A stretch of DNA of 42,282 nucleotides, from IMG/VR virus record IMGVR_UViG_3300028610_001412, positions 1 to 42,282 of that record. One strand, written 5' to 3'. Positions within the stretch are counted from its first letter, which is position 1, and the number at the start of each line of letters is the position of its first letter. This document shows, piece after piece, positions 1 to 6,920 of this stretch. Source of the stretch: a virus. The position numbers and the translations under genes were made by a program. The notes beneath the pieces are model-generated. The model was given only the letters and a program-made list of their open reading frames with translations, searched no databases and had not been told where the DNA came from.

Positions 1-70
1 ACGGGCTGGGAGGAAGGTGTCGAGGGGTCTATGGTGTTGCCCTTTTCTTTTATAGTGTTCATTCTTTCCC
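1..70. other. probable host flank outside the phage right end
   Basis: I see no gene here. If the phage right end is the TG at 71, these 70 bases are host DNA or neighbouring sequence. The last bases before 71 are ttccc. The bases after the proposed other end (42273 onward) are tcccc, so four bases (tccc) agree, which is compatible with a short Mu-style target duplication but is weak because the sequence is C-rich. Confidence 0.4.
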
Positions 71-112
71 TGTTGCGGCGCGCGAAAAGTGTGGGCCCGG
101 ATGCGCGAAAAC
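71..112 (+). repeat. phage right end with transposase-binding-like sites
   Basis: Read inward, the end starts TGTTGCGGCGCGCGAAAAG. As I remember it, the Mu right end starts TGAAGCGGCGCACGAAAAA, so the TG, the GCGGCGC block and the CGAAAA core fall at the same offsets. A second core, TGCGCGAAAACT, follows at 102-113 in the same orientation and matches the TGCGAAAACT core near the opposite end of the window. Mu transposase sites share an RCGAAA core, so these are candidate R1/R2-type sites. The comparison with Mu is from memory; the repeated core is seen directly. Confidence 0.6.
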
Positions 113-338
113 TCGCCGCGCGGAAACGTGTCGCATTGTGAAATAGTGGTTCAAATCCTCTCGCGCCTGGCTTGAAATGCCTCGAAAAGCAGGCCGGATC
201 GCGGGTATTATCCCCCTCCCGAGGCCCTGACAAGGGCACCACGGCCATCTGACAGCGCCGGTTATTGCCAATACCTGAGAATATGCCCGGATTCCTTAGA
301 AACAGGCTAAATAAATGTTATTTTATTGCATTATTTGA
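113..338. other. non-coding spacer inside the right end
   Basis: No open frame with a credible ribosome site is visible. The segment holds a tRNA T-arm-like stretch around 146-165 without a matching 5' half, then AT-rich sequence leading to the promoter of the plus-strand operon. Confidence 0.5.
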
Positions 339-367
339 TTGAATTTGTGCCCCATTTGTGATACAAT
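339..367 (+). promoter_or_regulatory. sigma70-type promoter of the accessory operon
   Basis: The -35 box TTGAAT (339-344) is followed after 17 bases by the -10 box TACAAT (362-367), with a TG one base upstream of the -10 box (extended -10). Transcription should start near 374, just before the hairpin leader at 381. This would let the right-end operon be expressed independently of the phage late promoter, as is usual for morons expressed in a lysogen. It is called by eye. Confidence 0.55.
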
Positions 368-380
368 TAGTTAAGTAGGA

Positions 381-422
381 AGCGGGCCTGGCAGGGCCTT
401 TTAATAACACAAAACATGGAGG
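381..422 (+). repeat. leader repeat, copy A (hairpin plus ribosome site)
   Basis: This 42-base segment matches 2524-2565 at 40 of 42 positions. It contains GGCC arms (385-388, 395-398) around a TGGCAG loop, then an A-rich spacer and the GGAGG ribosome site (418-422) of the first small gene. The conserved hairpin plus ribosome site suggests a structured mRNA leader that could control translation. In phage Mu, Com acts on the mom leader, which is a loose precedent only. Confidence 0.7.
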
Positions 423-430
423 CAAAGACT

Positions 431-574
431 ATGCAAACCACGTGCCAGAACCTACCCAGGACACCCCAAAAAACATCAACACAGAACATAGAACACATGG
501 CCAAGCTTTACGGGCTTACTTTTGAAGATGCCCGCATTCTGTATAGGTTTTTAAACATTAAGGAGGTCAAATAA
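431..574 (+). CDS. small unknown protein, first gene of the accessory operon
   Basis: A 47-residue frame starts at ATG 431, eight bases after a GGAGG site. It runs to TAA at 572-574, and its 3' end carries the AAGGAGG ribosome site of the next gene, whose ATG is one base beyond the stop. The C-terminal half (HMAKLYGLTFEDARILYRFL) reads like a short helical segment, and I recognise no family. The good ribosome site and tight spacing argue that it is translated, perhaps as a leader gene that couples translation of the next. Confidence 0.55.
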   Translation: MQTTCQNLPRTPQKTSTQNIEHMAKLYGLTFEDARILYRFLNIKEVK

Positions 575-575
575 T

Positions 576-932
576 ATGGCGCGCGAGCAGAGCAAATACG
601 GTACCTCAATCAAGCGCCTTGTGTTATGTGTTGAGGCGGCAAAAGAAGGTAAGGATATCTCCTCGGGCATCTGGACTAGCCCGACCTGGACGCCTGAGAA
701 GTTCTGGCAGTGGTTCCATTCATGCCTTAACAGGAAGATCAACCGCAAGGACCGGCGCGAGCGGACATACCGCAAGATGCAAGAGGAGCACAAGCAGTAT
801 ATGAGGCGCGATGCCCGGATCATAAACGACTATGCCCGGCGCGTTATGCGCAGGGGATTAAATGTCTTATCCACACCGGAAATGAGGGCGAAGTATCCGC
901 ATATTAACAACAACATGGGAGAGGAGATTTAG
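576..932 (+). CDS. hypothetical basic protein (118 aa)
   Basis: No family recognised. The protein is rich in Trp near residues 33-46 (IWTSPTWTPEKFWQWF) and then strongly basic and helical (residues 52-95, many Arg/Lys), which could suit nucleic-acid binding, but this is inference only. The start follows AAGGAGG at 559-565. It is followed after four bases by the next gene and belongs to the first of two cassette-like blocks of the plus-strand operon. Confidence 0.65.
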   Translation: MAREQSKYGTSIKRLVLCVEAAKEGKDISSGIWTSPTWTPEKFWQWFHSCLNRKINRKDRRERTYRKMQEEHKQYMRRDARIINDYARRVMRRGLNVLSTPEMRAKYPHINNNMGEEI

Positions 933-936
933 CCAT

Positions 937-1527
937 ATGAAAGCCAAGGAGACATTAAAGAAGATGGGGTTAGAATCCCCAGGGACAGCGGAAGCCACGC
1001 AGGCGATCCTCTGGCCGCTGGTAACAAAGTACACCGGCACAAGCGCCGTACACTTGACAAACGACGGCGAAAAGGCCAAATGCGGAGCCCGTTCATATTA
1101 CAGGAGCGGCATGTTGTATATCACTGACGACCGGGACCGCGTGACATGTAAACGCTGCCTGGGTACGGTTGAAAAAACAAGCGCGATCGCGGAATTAACG
1201 GGGGATTATGTAGGTAAGATATTTACATATTCCTTTGGATATGACATGACCATAAACGTATTTGCCAAGGTGGTCCGGCAGACAAAGAAAACTCTCTTCC
1301 TGCAAGAAGTCGAGATGAGTGTCAGCGATGATTGTGGTCAGGGATCCGGCCGGGCTGAGGCATCGCCCGAGATCACGGAGAATGGAGTCGAATATCCAAT
1401 TATTGAAGGCTCAAAAATCATCAAAGCACAGAAGCGCGTTTATCCTTACGGTGAATACTGGGTCAGCGGCCGTCACCACTGGTATGAATGGGACGGCAAG
1501 CCGAAATATCATAATACCTGGGATTGA
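937..1527 (+). CDS. hypothetical protein with CxxC pair (196 aa)
   Basis: No family recognised. Around residues 49-75 there is a Cys (KCGARSYY) and then a CKRC pair (VTCKRCLG), a pattern that could bind zinc. It is preceded by a HLTND/GARSYY arrangement like those in small phage proteins of the 'knuckle' type. The C-terminal third is rich in Tyr and Trp. The start at 937 follows GGAGAGGA (918-925). A gap of 83 bases separates it from the next gene. Confidence 0.65.
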   Translation: MKAKETLKKMGLESPGTAEATQAILWPLVTKYTGTSAVHLTNDGEKAKCGARSYYRSGMLYITDDRDRVTCKRCLGTVEKTSAIAELTGDYVGKIFTYSFGYDMTINVFAKVVRQTKKTLFLQEVEMSVSDDCGQGSGRAEASPEITENGVEYPIIEGSKIIKAQKRVYPYGEYWVSGRHHWYEWDGKPKYHNTWD

Positions 1528-1610
1528 GCGGGCCGAGTTTTGAGGGTAGGGCTTTAGCCTTGCCCTGAGTGCTTGGATCGCGTATAAATCTATTATGAAA
1601 AGGAGGAGTC

Positions 1611-2504
1611 ATGCACACTGAATTAATAGAACATCAAAAGGTCTCTGCCATTGTGGAGAATGTCAAGCTGGCAATGGATGAGGCCGCGCAAGGTGTGGGC
1701 CTGCTCAACAAGGCCAAAACTAGGCTATTCCATACACTGGGTCAGGCAAATGACAGCCTATGGAATCACCGCTCCGACGTTTCGGACTATTCGTTTGGCG
1801 GTGACGTTTCCAGTGTCCTGGAAAGCATGAATAAAAACATCCGGCGCAATGCCTGGCGGTATCTTCTTAACCAGACCGGATTAATTGCAATGATGAGCCA
1901 GAAGGACCGCGACGAAATAGAAAAACAGGTAGAAGACGGCAAGACGCCCGACGTGACAGAACAAAATATATTTGCTTTTTTTGAGAACATGAGCGAGGAT
2001 CTCCCCGACCTGCTTAACAAGCATGTAAAAGAGGTTTTCGACTGGCTAAAGCCCGGTGCACATATGCACGACTACAAGACAAACAAAAAGTATCGCATCG
2101 GGGCAAAGGTTATTGTCGAATGGATCGCGGAGCATAACTACAGCGGAGGGATGAGGCTGAATTATAGGAGGGAAAATAATATAACAAGTCTGGACAATGT
2201 TTTCAGGCTGATTGAGGGCCGAGGGATAGGCAAGTATCCGGACGATCTGAGGACGCGATTAAATGAAGCTATGAGAGATAATGCAATGCCCTTTGAAGAT
2301 GAATATTTCAGGATCAAATGGTTTAAAAAAGGCACAATGCACCTTGAAATAAAGCGGGCTGACCTACTGAAAGAACTTAACCGTATAGGCGGCGGCGTGG
2401 ACCTACCAGGGCCAGAGCACGAACGGCCGGGAAGAGCGAGCAAGCCAGGCAATGGCAAAGGAAGCGCGGCCACCTTGCTAAAAATGGGAATCAACCAAAA
2501 ATGA
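1611..2504 (+). CDS. DUF4942-like protein (297 aa)
   Basis: The protein resembles the DUF4942 group seen in phages and mobile elements: an N-terminal helical part, a middle segment with SLDNVFRLIEGRG, and the conserved ending YFRIKWFKKGTMHLEIKR followed by a DLLKELN helix (about residues 235-260). DUF4942 domains are often found next to or fused to DNA methyltransferases, but the biochemical role is unknown. The start follows AAAGGAGG. The last codons and the stop (NQK, TGA) lie inside a repeat tag shared with the end of the 3464-3649 gene, and the C-terminal 35 residues are low complexity (Gly, Pro, Lys). Confidence 0.65.
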   Translation: MHTELIEHQKVSAIVENVKLAMDEAAQGVGLLNKAKTRLFHTLGQANDSLWNHRSDVSDYSFGGDVSSVLESMNKNIRRNAWRYLLNQTGLIAMMSQKDRDEIEKQVEDGKTPDVTEQNIFAFFENMSEDLPDLLNKHVKEVFDWLKPGAHMHDYKTNKKYRIGAKVIVEWIAEHNYSGGMRLNYRRENNITSLDNVFRLIEGRGIGKYPDDLRTRLNEAMRDNAMPFEDEYFRIKWFKKGTMHLEIKRADLLKELNRIGGGVDLPGPEHERPGRASKPGNGKGSAATLLKMGINQK

Positions 2505-2519
2505 GCCAGCCATAATTGG
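2489..2519 (+). repeat. 3' tag repeat, single copy closing the first block
   Basis: The sequence AATCAACCAAAAATGAGCCA and onward to AATTGG at 2519 matches the unit repeated four times at 3634-3767, apart from three extra bases in the A-rich part. It overlaps the stop codon of the DUF4942-like gene and ends five bases before the second leader repeat (2524). Each unit contains ATGAGCCAGCCATAA, a four-codon open frame. Confidence 0.75.
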
Positions 2520-2523
2520 GGAC

Positions 2524-2565
2524 AGCGGGCCTGGCAGGGCCTTGTAATAACACTAAACATGGAGG
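2524..2565 (+). repeat. leader repeat, copy B (hairpin plus ribosome site)
   Basis: This is the second copy of the 42-base leader, differing from copy A at two positions in the linker and not in the hairpin or ribosome site. It has GGCC arms around TGGCAG (loop at 2532-2537) and GGAGG at 2561-2565. It feeds the GTG start at 2573. I see no separate promoter directly upstream, so it probably lies within the operon transcript. Confidence 0.7.
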
Positions 2566-2572
2566 TGTGGCC

Positions 2573-2914
2573 GTGAAGGTCGAATTAGCCATAAATCAAG
2601 AAGGGTTTGGAGCGTGTACCGTGTACCGTGAAGAAGGCGATCCTAAATGCTCGGGCGTTGTTAATGCCGCAGGGGAAAGCCGTCTTCTCTATCACATGAA
2701 AAGGATACTAAACGCAGAGGGCCATCGTTTCATAAAAACCCGGATGCACAAGCACGGCCACCTTATGTCAGATATGCAGCAGTACATCTATGACAGACAT
2801 TCAGGGATAGCGATCTATAACGGTTACTGGCAGATACGCGGAGCAGAGGAAGATTTTAATAACGATGGGAAGACCGTATTCGCAGTTGAAAACCTTAAAA
2901 AGGAGGCTGCTTGA
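2573..2914 (+). CDS. hypothetical protein (113 aa), GTG start
   Basis: I chose the GTG at 2573 because it is seven bases after GGAGG of leader copy B; an in-frame ATG at 2516 lies upstream inside the tag repeat and has no ribosome site. No family recognised. The protein has a mixed alpha/beta look with His-rich positions (EGHRFIKTRMHKHGHLMSD) and a Trp near residue 89 (NGYWQIRG), a pattern reminiscent of small phage proteins of unknown role. The next gene begins one base after its stop. Confidence 0.65.
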   Translation: MKVELAINQEGFGACTVYREEGDPKCSGVVNAAGESRLLYHMKRILNAEGHRFIKTRMHKHGHLMSDMQQYIYDRHSGIAIYNGYWQIRGAEEDFNNDGKTVFAVENLKKEAA

Positions 2915-2915
2915 T

Positions 2916-3350
2916 ATGAGAGCTGACCAGGTAAAGACGGCGAAGGGGCGCGCGGGCATTGCCGCCCGGATGTATAAGAATTACAAGTCACTTGGACGAA
3001 CTTTTGATGATTGCTTTGAGATGGGGGACGGCGGCGAAGTTGTGAGACATCTTATCGCTATGGCCATCAAGGATAAAGACCTTGAATATGCCATGAGGTA
3101 CACGCATAGCAGATATACAGGGGAGTCCTGGTTGAAAGCCATTGACCTCCAGGATCCTAGCCATGCTGTCAAGGGGCCTGACTTGAGGCCACTAGTGCAA
3201 CAGTATCCGGAAATGGCTCCAATTGTTAAAGCGATCACTGAGAATGTTGCAAGGACCATAAACGAAACCCCGCTTCACATTGAGCGCTTGACATATGCCA
3301 AAAAGGGCCTGCTAGAGGCGGTTATACAGGAGCTGCAGGAAGCAGTCTAA
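2916..3350 (+). CDS. hypothetical protein (144 aa)
   Basis: The start ATG 2916 is preceded by AAGGAGG inside the previous gene, and the stop of that gene is at 2912-2914, so the two are coupled. No family recognised. The sequence looks soluble and helical: a basic N terminus (RADQVKTAKGRAGIAARMYK), a central acidic stretch and a long C-terminal helix. It belongs to the second block of the operon. Confidence 0.65.
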   Translation: MRADQVKTAKGRAGIAARMYKNYKSLGRTFDDCFEMGDGGEVVRHLIAMAIKDKDLEYAMRYTHSRYTGESWLKAIDLQDPSHAVKGPDLRPLVQQYPEMAPIVKAITENVARTINETPLHIERLTYAKKGLLEAVIQELQEAV

Positions 3351-3376
3351 ACCAACGTATAATAAAGGAGGGAAGA

Positions 3377-3433
3377 AACCGCCCCCGCTGGCAGGCGGGG
3401 ACGGTTAAACATAGAGGCATAGCAAGGCTATGC
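3377..3433 (+). promoter_or_regulatory. third leader: two hairpins upstream of the RHH gene
   Basis: The first hairpin has CCCCGC/GCGGGG arms (3383-3388, 3395-3400) around the same TGGCAG loop found in leader copies A and B, extended by AACCG/CGGTT after one mismatch. As in copies A and B it is followed by AAACATnGAGG (here 3408-3417). A second perfect hairpin, GCATAGC/GCTATGC with a 3-base loop, spans 3417-3433. No T-run follows, so a Rho-independent terminator is unlikely. The different stem with an identical loop points to an RNA element. Confidence 0.55.
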
Positions 3434-3463
3434 TTAACCCATAATATCACCTGAGGAGGGTGC

Positions 3464-3649
3464 ATGTCAAAAGATAAAATCGCAAAGACGAGGGTCTCTG
3501 AGAGAGACAAGGCGAGCATTGATAAAAGGTGGAAGGCTCTCGGGTTCAGGAGCGAGTCAGAGTACCTCCTGGCACTCCTGAAAGCGGATATCCCTGCCAT
3601 GGACCCGGCCAGGGAATTGAAGGGGCTCGATGAGAAAAATCAAAAATGA
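3464..3649 (+). CDS. small ribbon-helix-helix-like protein (61 aa)
   Basis: The protein starts after GAGGAGG. Its middle part (TRVSERDKASIDKRWKALGF, then SESEYLLALL) has the spacing of a ribbon-helix-helix DNA-binding fold like those of small plasmid and phage regulators: a short basic strand, then two helices. It could regulate this operon, as it is its last gene. The C terminus (EKNQK) and stop lie in the first unit of the tandem tag array, as in the DUF4942-like gene, which also ends NQK. Confidence 0.55.
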   Translation: MSKDKIAKTRVSERDKASIDKRWKALGFRSESEYLLALLKADIPAMDPARELKGLDEKNQK

Positions 3650-3767
3650 GCCAGCCATAATTGGCAGAGAAAAATCAATAATGAGCCAGCCATAATTGGT
3701 AGGGAAAAATCAATAATGAGCCAGCCATAATTGGTAGGGAAAAATCAATAATGAGCCAGCCATAATC
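3634..3767. repeat. four tandem 35-base repeats between convergent operons
   Basis: Units begin at 3634, 3669, 3704 and 3739, an exact 35-base period. The core is GAAAAATCAATAATGAGCCA followed by GCCATAATTGGTAGG; unit 1 overlaps the end of the RHH gene and unit 4 ends at the stop codon of the tail gene on the other strand (3766-3768). GCCA/TGGC or GCCA/TGGT arms can form only a weak 4-base stem, so this is not a classical terminator. A fifth, separate copy is at 2489-2519. Confidence 0.85.
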
Positions 3768-5958
3768 AGGACCACCACTCGAGGGCGGTTACTGTGGCTC
3801 GGAACTCGTCAAGGCGCGCGAAGGATTCAATGTAGAATTTCCGGCCAGAGAACAGCCCGCCTGAGATATCCACGGTGTCGCCCGTCTGTAGATCGAAATG
3901 CTCAAAGTACAGAGGGAAGGTGATCGTCATAAGAGGGATCTTGCGCTGTAGGAGGACGTGGGCCAGGACGTTGTCAGCCATAACCGAGTCCCTGATCGAG
4001 AAGAAGTCCACGGTGTCCACATAATCGCCGAACTTTGCCTGGCTGGCAGCGTCTGAGATCTCCGTGGTGCCGTCCCAGTCACCTTCATTGAGGGAGGGCA
4101 GGTAATTGATCTTAAAGCGCCCTGTGAGCACGTTGATCACATCCGTGACGCTTCCCTTCTCAAATTGGAATAAAGCCCGCTCTCCGGCCAGCTCCGACTC
4201 GTCTATGGTCCTCACGGCCGCAGGTGCCACATCGGGGATGAAGTTCAGGAACCATGAGCCCCTGTCATAGCTGATAGTGCTCCGGGCCTCGAAGGCCAGG
4301 CGCTTGAGTTCCTTTGACGGCGTTATCGTCTTGTTGAACACCTGACCGAATTTATACCCGCCCGCGATCTCCGCTGCGTACAGGACGCCAGCGGCGTCAA
4401 AGGACGCCTGGTCTATCTCGGAGAGGGAGAACTCCATGCGGTCGACCAGGAAGTGCTTTATCACGTCCTCCGGGCGCTCGATGAGGACACCGACCCCGCC
4501 GAAATCCCCGGTGCCGTCAACCGCCCAGTCAGCATCGACCGTGATGTCGTCGCCCACCACGATCCTGCTTGTGGCCGTGGCCTCGAGGGACTTGTCCTGG
4601 AGGATCTGCTCGTTGAAATAATTAACGCTCTTTGAAAGCTCCAGAACGTCCATCTGGCCGGTAATGATGATAACCCTTGTCAGGGTATCCCAAAGCCCAT
4701 CATTGTGCGTGTGCGTGACCGTGGCGCTCTCTGACGCCTCGATCGTATGCCTTGTGATCTTGCGGCCGGTGCCGTCCGGATCCGAGGAGATGAGATCGAA
4801 GACGACAGGGTCAGCTCCGCTTGTCTCCACTATCTGAGCGGAGTGTGTCTGTGACACGATATCCCCGAGCGACGTGGACTCATACGACACCCACGCCTGA
4901 TTTAAGGCCGTAGGAAGCAGTGAGACGCCTTCTACCGTGCCATCGGCGACTCTGTCGTCCGAGACTATCTGCGCGGGCTTGCCTTTGGCCACACTCGTAT
5001 TGTCGGCCGAGGGGACGCGATCGCGGTTGACCGTCTTTGAGACCTCGAGCACCCGGATATCCTCGTCAATGGGCACGAGGTTTAAAATGGTCTCCCAGTT
5101 GCCCTGGTCCTGCTCGAGCACAAAGGTGCGACTCTGTCCGGCCGTAACGGTTAGCTTCTTCCTGAACGCCGCGCTCTTTGTCGCCTCGTCAAGCGCCATT
5201 GCGTAGACGCTGCCGTCTGATCCTCCGTCGTTCTGGAGCTGGATAGTGTAGGTCTGTTTTTTCACGACACCTGAGGCAAGCGCAAACGCTGCCCAGGCTA
5301 GCGGAGTCCCCGTCAGGCTCAAAGTGATAAAGCTGGCAGTATCGCCGTCCACCAGCTCGTCGTGAGATGCCTCGTTTATCTCAGCCACAACATCCTCGCC
5401 GGTCTCCCTTATGCTTGCCTGCTCCTGGTTCAGGGCGCGTTGTTTCTCCACGAAAGCCTGCACGTCTATCTCCACGACCGAGAAGCCCGGCCAGTCCGCG
5501 TGCTCGTCGCCAGCCTGGCCGGTGTAGGCCGTAAAATCCTCTGACTGTTTCTTGCCGTCAATGTAGAGGCTGTCGATGGACTTGACCGGCTCCTTGCTTA
5601 CCAGGTAGACGTAATTGTCCCTTGCCTCGTAGACCGTCCTGGATATCCTGTGTTCCGCTGCGGTAGTGCCGTCAAAAGCCCTGGTGACCGTGAACGTCGT
5701 CCCGGCCTTGACGGTCACTCTCATGCGCTCGAAGCCTACCTGGACAGTGAAGGGAGCTGCGGGAAAGCGTGAGGCGTCCTCAACCACGATCGACGTTGCC
5801 GAGGCGGAGACGGCCGCTGCCAGGAATGCGGTAGCACCGCCCACGATGCAGTGGGCCCGGACGCCGTCCACCGTGCCATACCCAAAGTTCGGGCGTCGGC
5901 CGATGTCGGCAAGGTCGATGTTAGGGAAGTCGTCGGCCGACAGGGGAATGGGGATCAT
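3766..5958 (-). CDS. tail tip / receptor-binding region protein (730 aa)
   Basis: This is the last and largest gene of the tail module, which in siphoviruses is the place of the central tail-tip (hub or host-specificity) protein. The N-terminal part (residues 1-150) has a beta-rich, Val/Thr-rich domain; the middle contains two similar stretches (around VLEVSKTVNRD and VLELSKSVNYF, each following a WETILNLVPI or LWDTLTRVIII segment), suggesting an internal duplication. The C terminus (LQTGDTVDISGGLF, then YIESFARLDEFRATVTALEW) is typical of phage tail-tip proteins. The start overlaps the preceding stop (ATGA). The exact role is inferred from position. Confidence 0.6.
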   Translation of the reverse strand: MIPIPLSADDFPNIDLADIGRRPNFGYGTVDGVRAHCIVGGATAFLAAAVSASATSIVVEDASRFPAAPFTVQVGFERMRVTVKAGTTFTVTRAFDGTTAAEHRISRTVYEARDNYVYLVSKEPVKSIDSLYIDGKKQSEDFTAYTGQAGDEHADWPGFSVVEIDVQAFVEKQRALNQEQASIRETGEDVVAEINEASHDELVDGDTASFITLSLTGTPLAWAAFALASGVVKKQTYTIQLQNDGGSDGSVYAMALDEATKSAAFRKKLTVTAGQSRTFVLEQDQGNWETILNLVPIDEDIRVLEVSKTVNRDRVPSADNTSVAKGKPAQIVSDDRVADGTVEGVSLLPTALNQAWVSYESTSLGDIVSQTHSAQIVETSGADPVVFDLISSDPDGTGRKITRHTIEASESATVTHTHNDGLWDTLTRVIIITGQMDVLELSKSVNYFNEQILQDKSLEATATSRIVVGDDITVDADWAVDGTGDFGGVGVLIERPEDVIKHFLVDRMEFSLSEIDQASFDAAGVLYAAEIAGGYKFGQVFNKTITPSKELKRLAFEARSTISYDRGSWFLNFIPDVAPAAVRTIDESELAGERALFQFEKGSVTDVINVLTGRFKINYLPSLNEGDWDGTTEISDAASQAKFGDYVDTVDFFSIRDSVMADNVLAHVLLQRKIPLMTITFPLYFEHFDLQTGDTVDISGGLFSGRKFYIESFARLDEFRATVTALEWWS

Positions 5959-6407
5959 ATTGAATCGCCCACCACCCTGACGGACGTGTCCGAGTTGTCA
6001 ATATCTACTTGGATGGTACCTGCCGCGTCCGAGGTGATCAATAACCTCATCTCAAACGGCACGTCGTCCTCGAGGTCTCCGGCAGGCTCAAATACCACGT
6101 TGGCCTTGCGCTCGATGTTCGTGGGCCATGTGGCGGACGCTGAGGTAAAGATGCTCACCCAGGCCGCCTGTCCGGTCGGCCTTATCTGCCATTCGTAGAC
6201 ATGGTTAGCGGCGGCATTGGAGTTGAATGAATTAAAGGCAAGCTCCGCCTCCATGAAGGTCATAACCCCAACGAGTCCGGGGTTTATCCATGTGCGGAAG
6301 AACTCCTCGTCCGTAAAAGTGCCGATCTTGATTATTGATGTGCTTGCCGCCCCGAGGATCATGTTCGAGTCCAGGGCGTATTGCGTATGATCAAACGGTA
6401 TAGTCAT
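5955..6407 (-). CDS. tail tip-associated protein (150 aa)
   Basis: No family recognised. A beta-rich protein beginning MTIPFDHTQYALDSN and ending in a jelly-roll-like run of alternating hydrophobic residues (PFEMRLLITSDAAGTIQVDI), as in small tail or fibre proteins. The start follows GGAGGATGGA. It overlaps the 730-residue protein by four bases and sits between two tail-tip genes, so a structural role is likely but inferred. Confidence 0.55.
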   Translation of the reverse strand: MTIPFDHTQYALDSNMILGAASTSIIKIGTFTDEEFFRTWINPGLVGVMTFMEAELAFNSFNSNAAANHVYEWQIRPTGQAAWVSIFTSASATWPTNIERKANVVFEPAGDLEDDVPFEMRLLITSDAAGTIQVDIDNSDTSVRVVGDSI

Positions 6408-6416
6408 TCCATCCTC

Positions 6417-6920
6417 CTAAGATCTCAGGTCCGCGAAGAACTCCACGCTCGAGGCCCTGCATGTGAATTCCCTTTTTGTGATCCCTTTGGGCTCGTCAAG
6501 CACGCCCACGAACACTATCTCCGCCTCTGTGGGCAGATTGTCGTCGTCAAGATGCAAGGCGCGCACAGTGACTTTCGCTCCCTCAAATGGATACGTCTCG
6601 CCAGCCTCGATAAGGAAATCGAAAGCCATGAACGGACGGTTTTGAAACAATATCGTCACAGGTGAGTTCAGGGAGTCGGAGTCAACACGCGAGAGTTCCC
6701 TGGCAATGCCGGTCACGGCCAGGAGATATCGCTCGTATCTGTAAATGCTATATTCGAGGTTGCGGTTAGAGAGCCTCAGGACCGGCGCGCCCGCGCCGAG
6801 CAGCTCCACGTCCACGAGCCAGATGATCTTCGCCCTTCGCCTGTTGCGAAGTATCTCCAAGGCGATACCGCCCCAGGGTGCTCCGCCCCAAGGGAATTCG
6901 CCCCATCCGAACGCAGCCAT
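6417..6920 (-). CDS. tail tip/baseplate-like protein (167 aa)
   Basis: The N terminus (AFGWGEFPWGGAPWGGIALE) is Gly/Trp-rich as in several phage tail proteins, followed by a beta-rich domain ending in FVGVLDEPKGITKREFTCRA, which resembles the end of DUF2163-like tail-tip proteins. I chose ATG 6920, which overlaps the preceding stop (TGATG); the upstream TTG has no ribosome site of its own. Its place between the distal genes suggests a hub component. Confidence 0.55.
   Translation of the reverse strand: MAAFGWGEFPWGGAPWGGIALEILRNRRRAKIIWLVDVELLGAGAPVLRLSNRNLEYSIYRYERYLLAVTGIARELSRVDSDSLNSPVTILFQNRPFMAFDFLIEAGETYPFEGAKVTVRALHLDDDNLPTEAEIVFVGVLDEPKGITKREFTCRASSVEFFADLRS

Noticed and set aside
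130-175. tRNA-like T-arm (GGTTCAAATCC)
   Set aside because: The stem has a mismatch and no 5' half, D arm or anticodon arm fits upstream, so no tRNA gene is called.
3377-3406. Rho-independent terminator after 3350
   Set aside because: The stem is strong but no T-run follows; the loop is shared with the other leaders, so a leader element is more likely.
3634-3767. CRISPR array
   Set aside because: The 35-base units follow one another directly with no variable spacers, and no cas genes are present.
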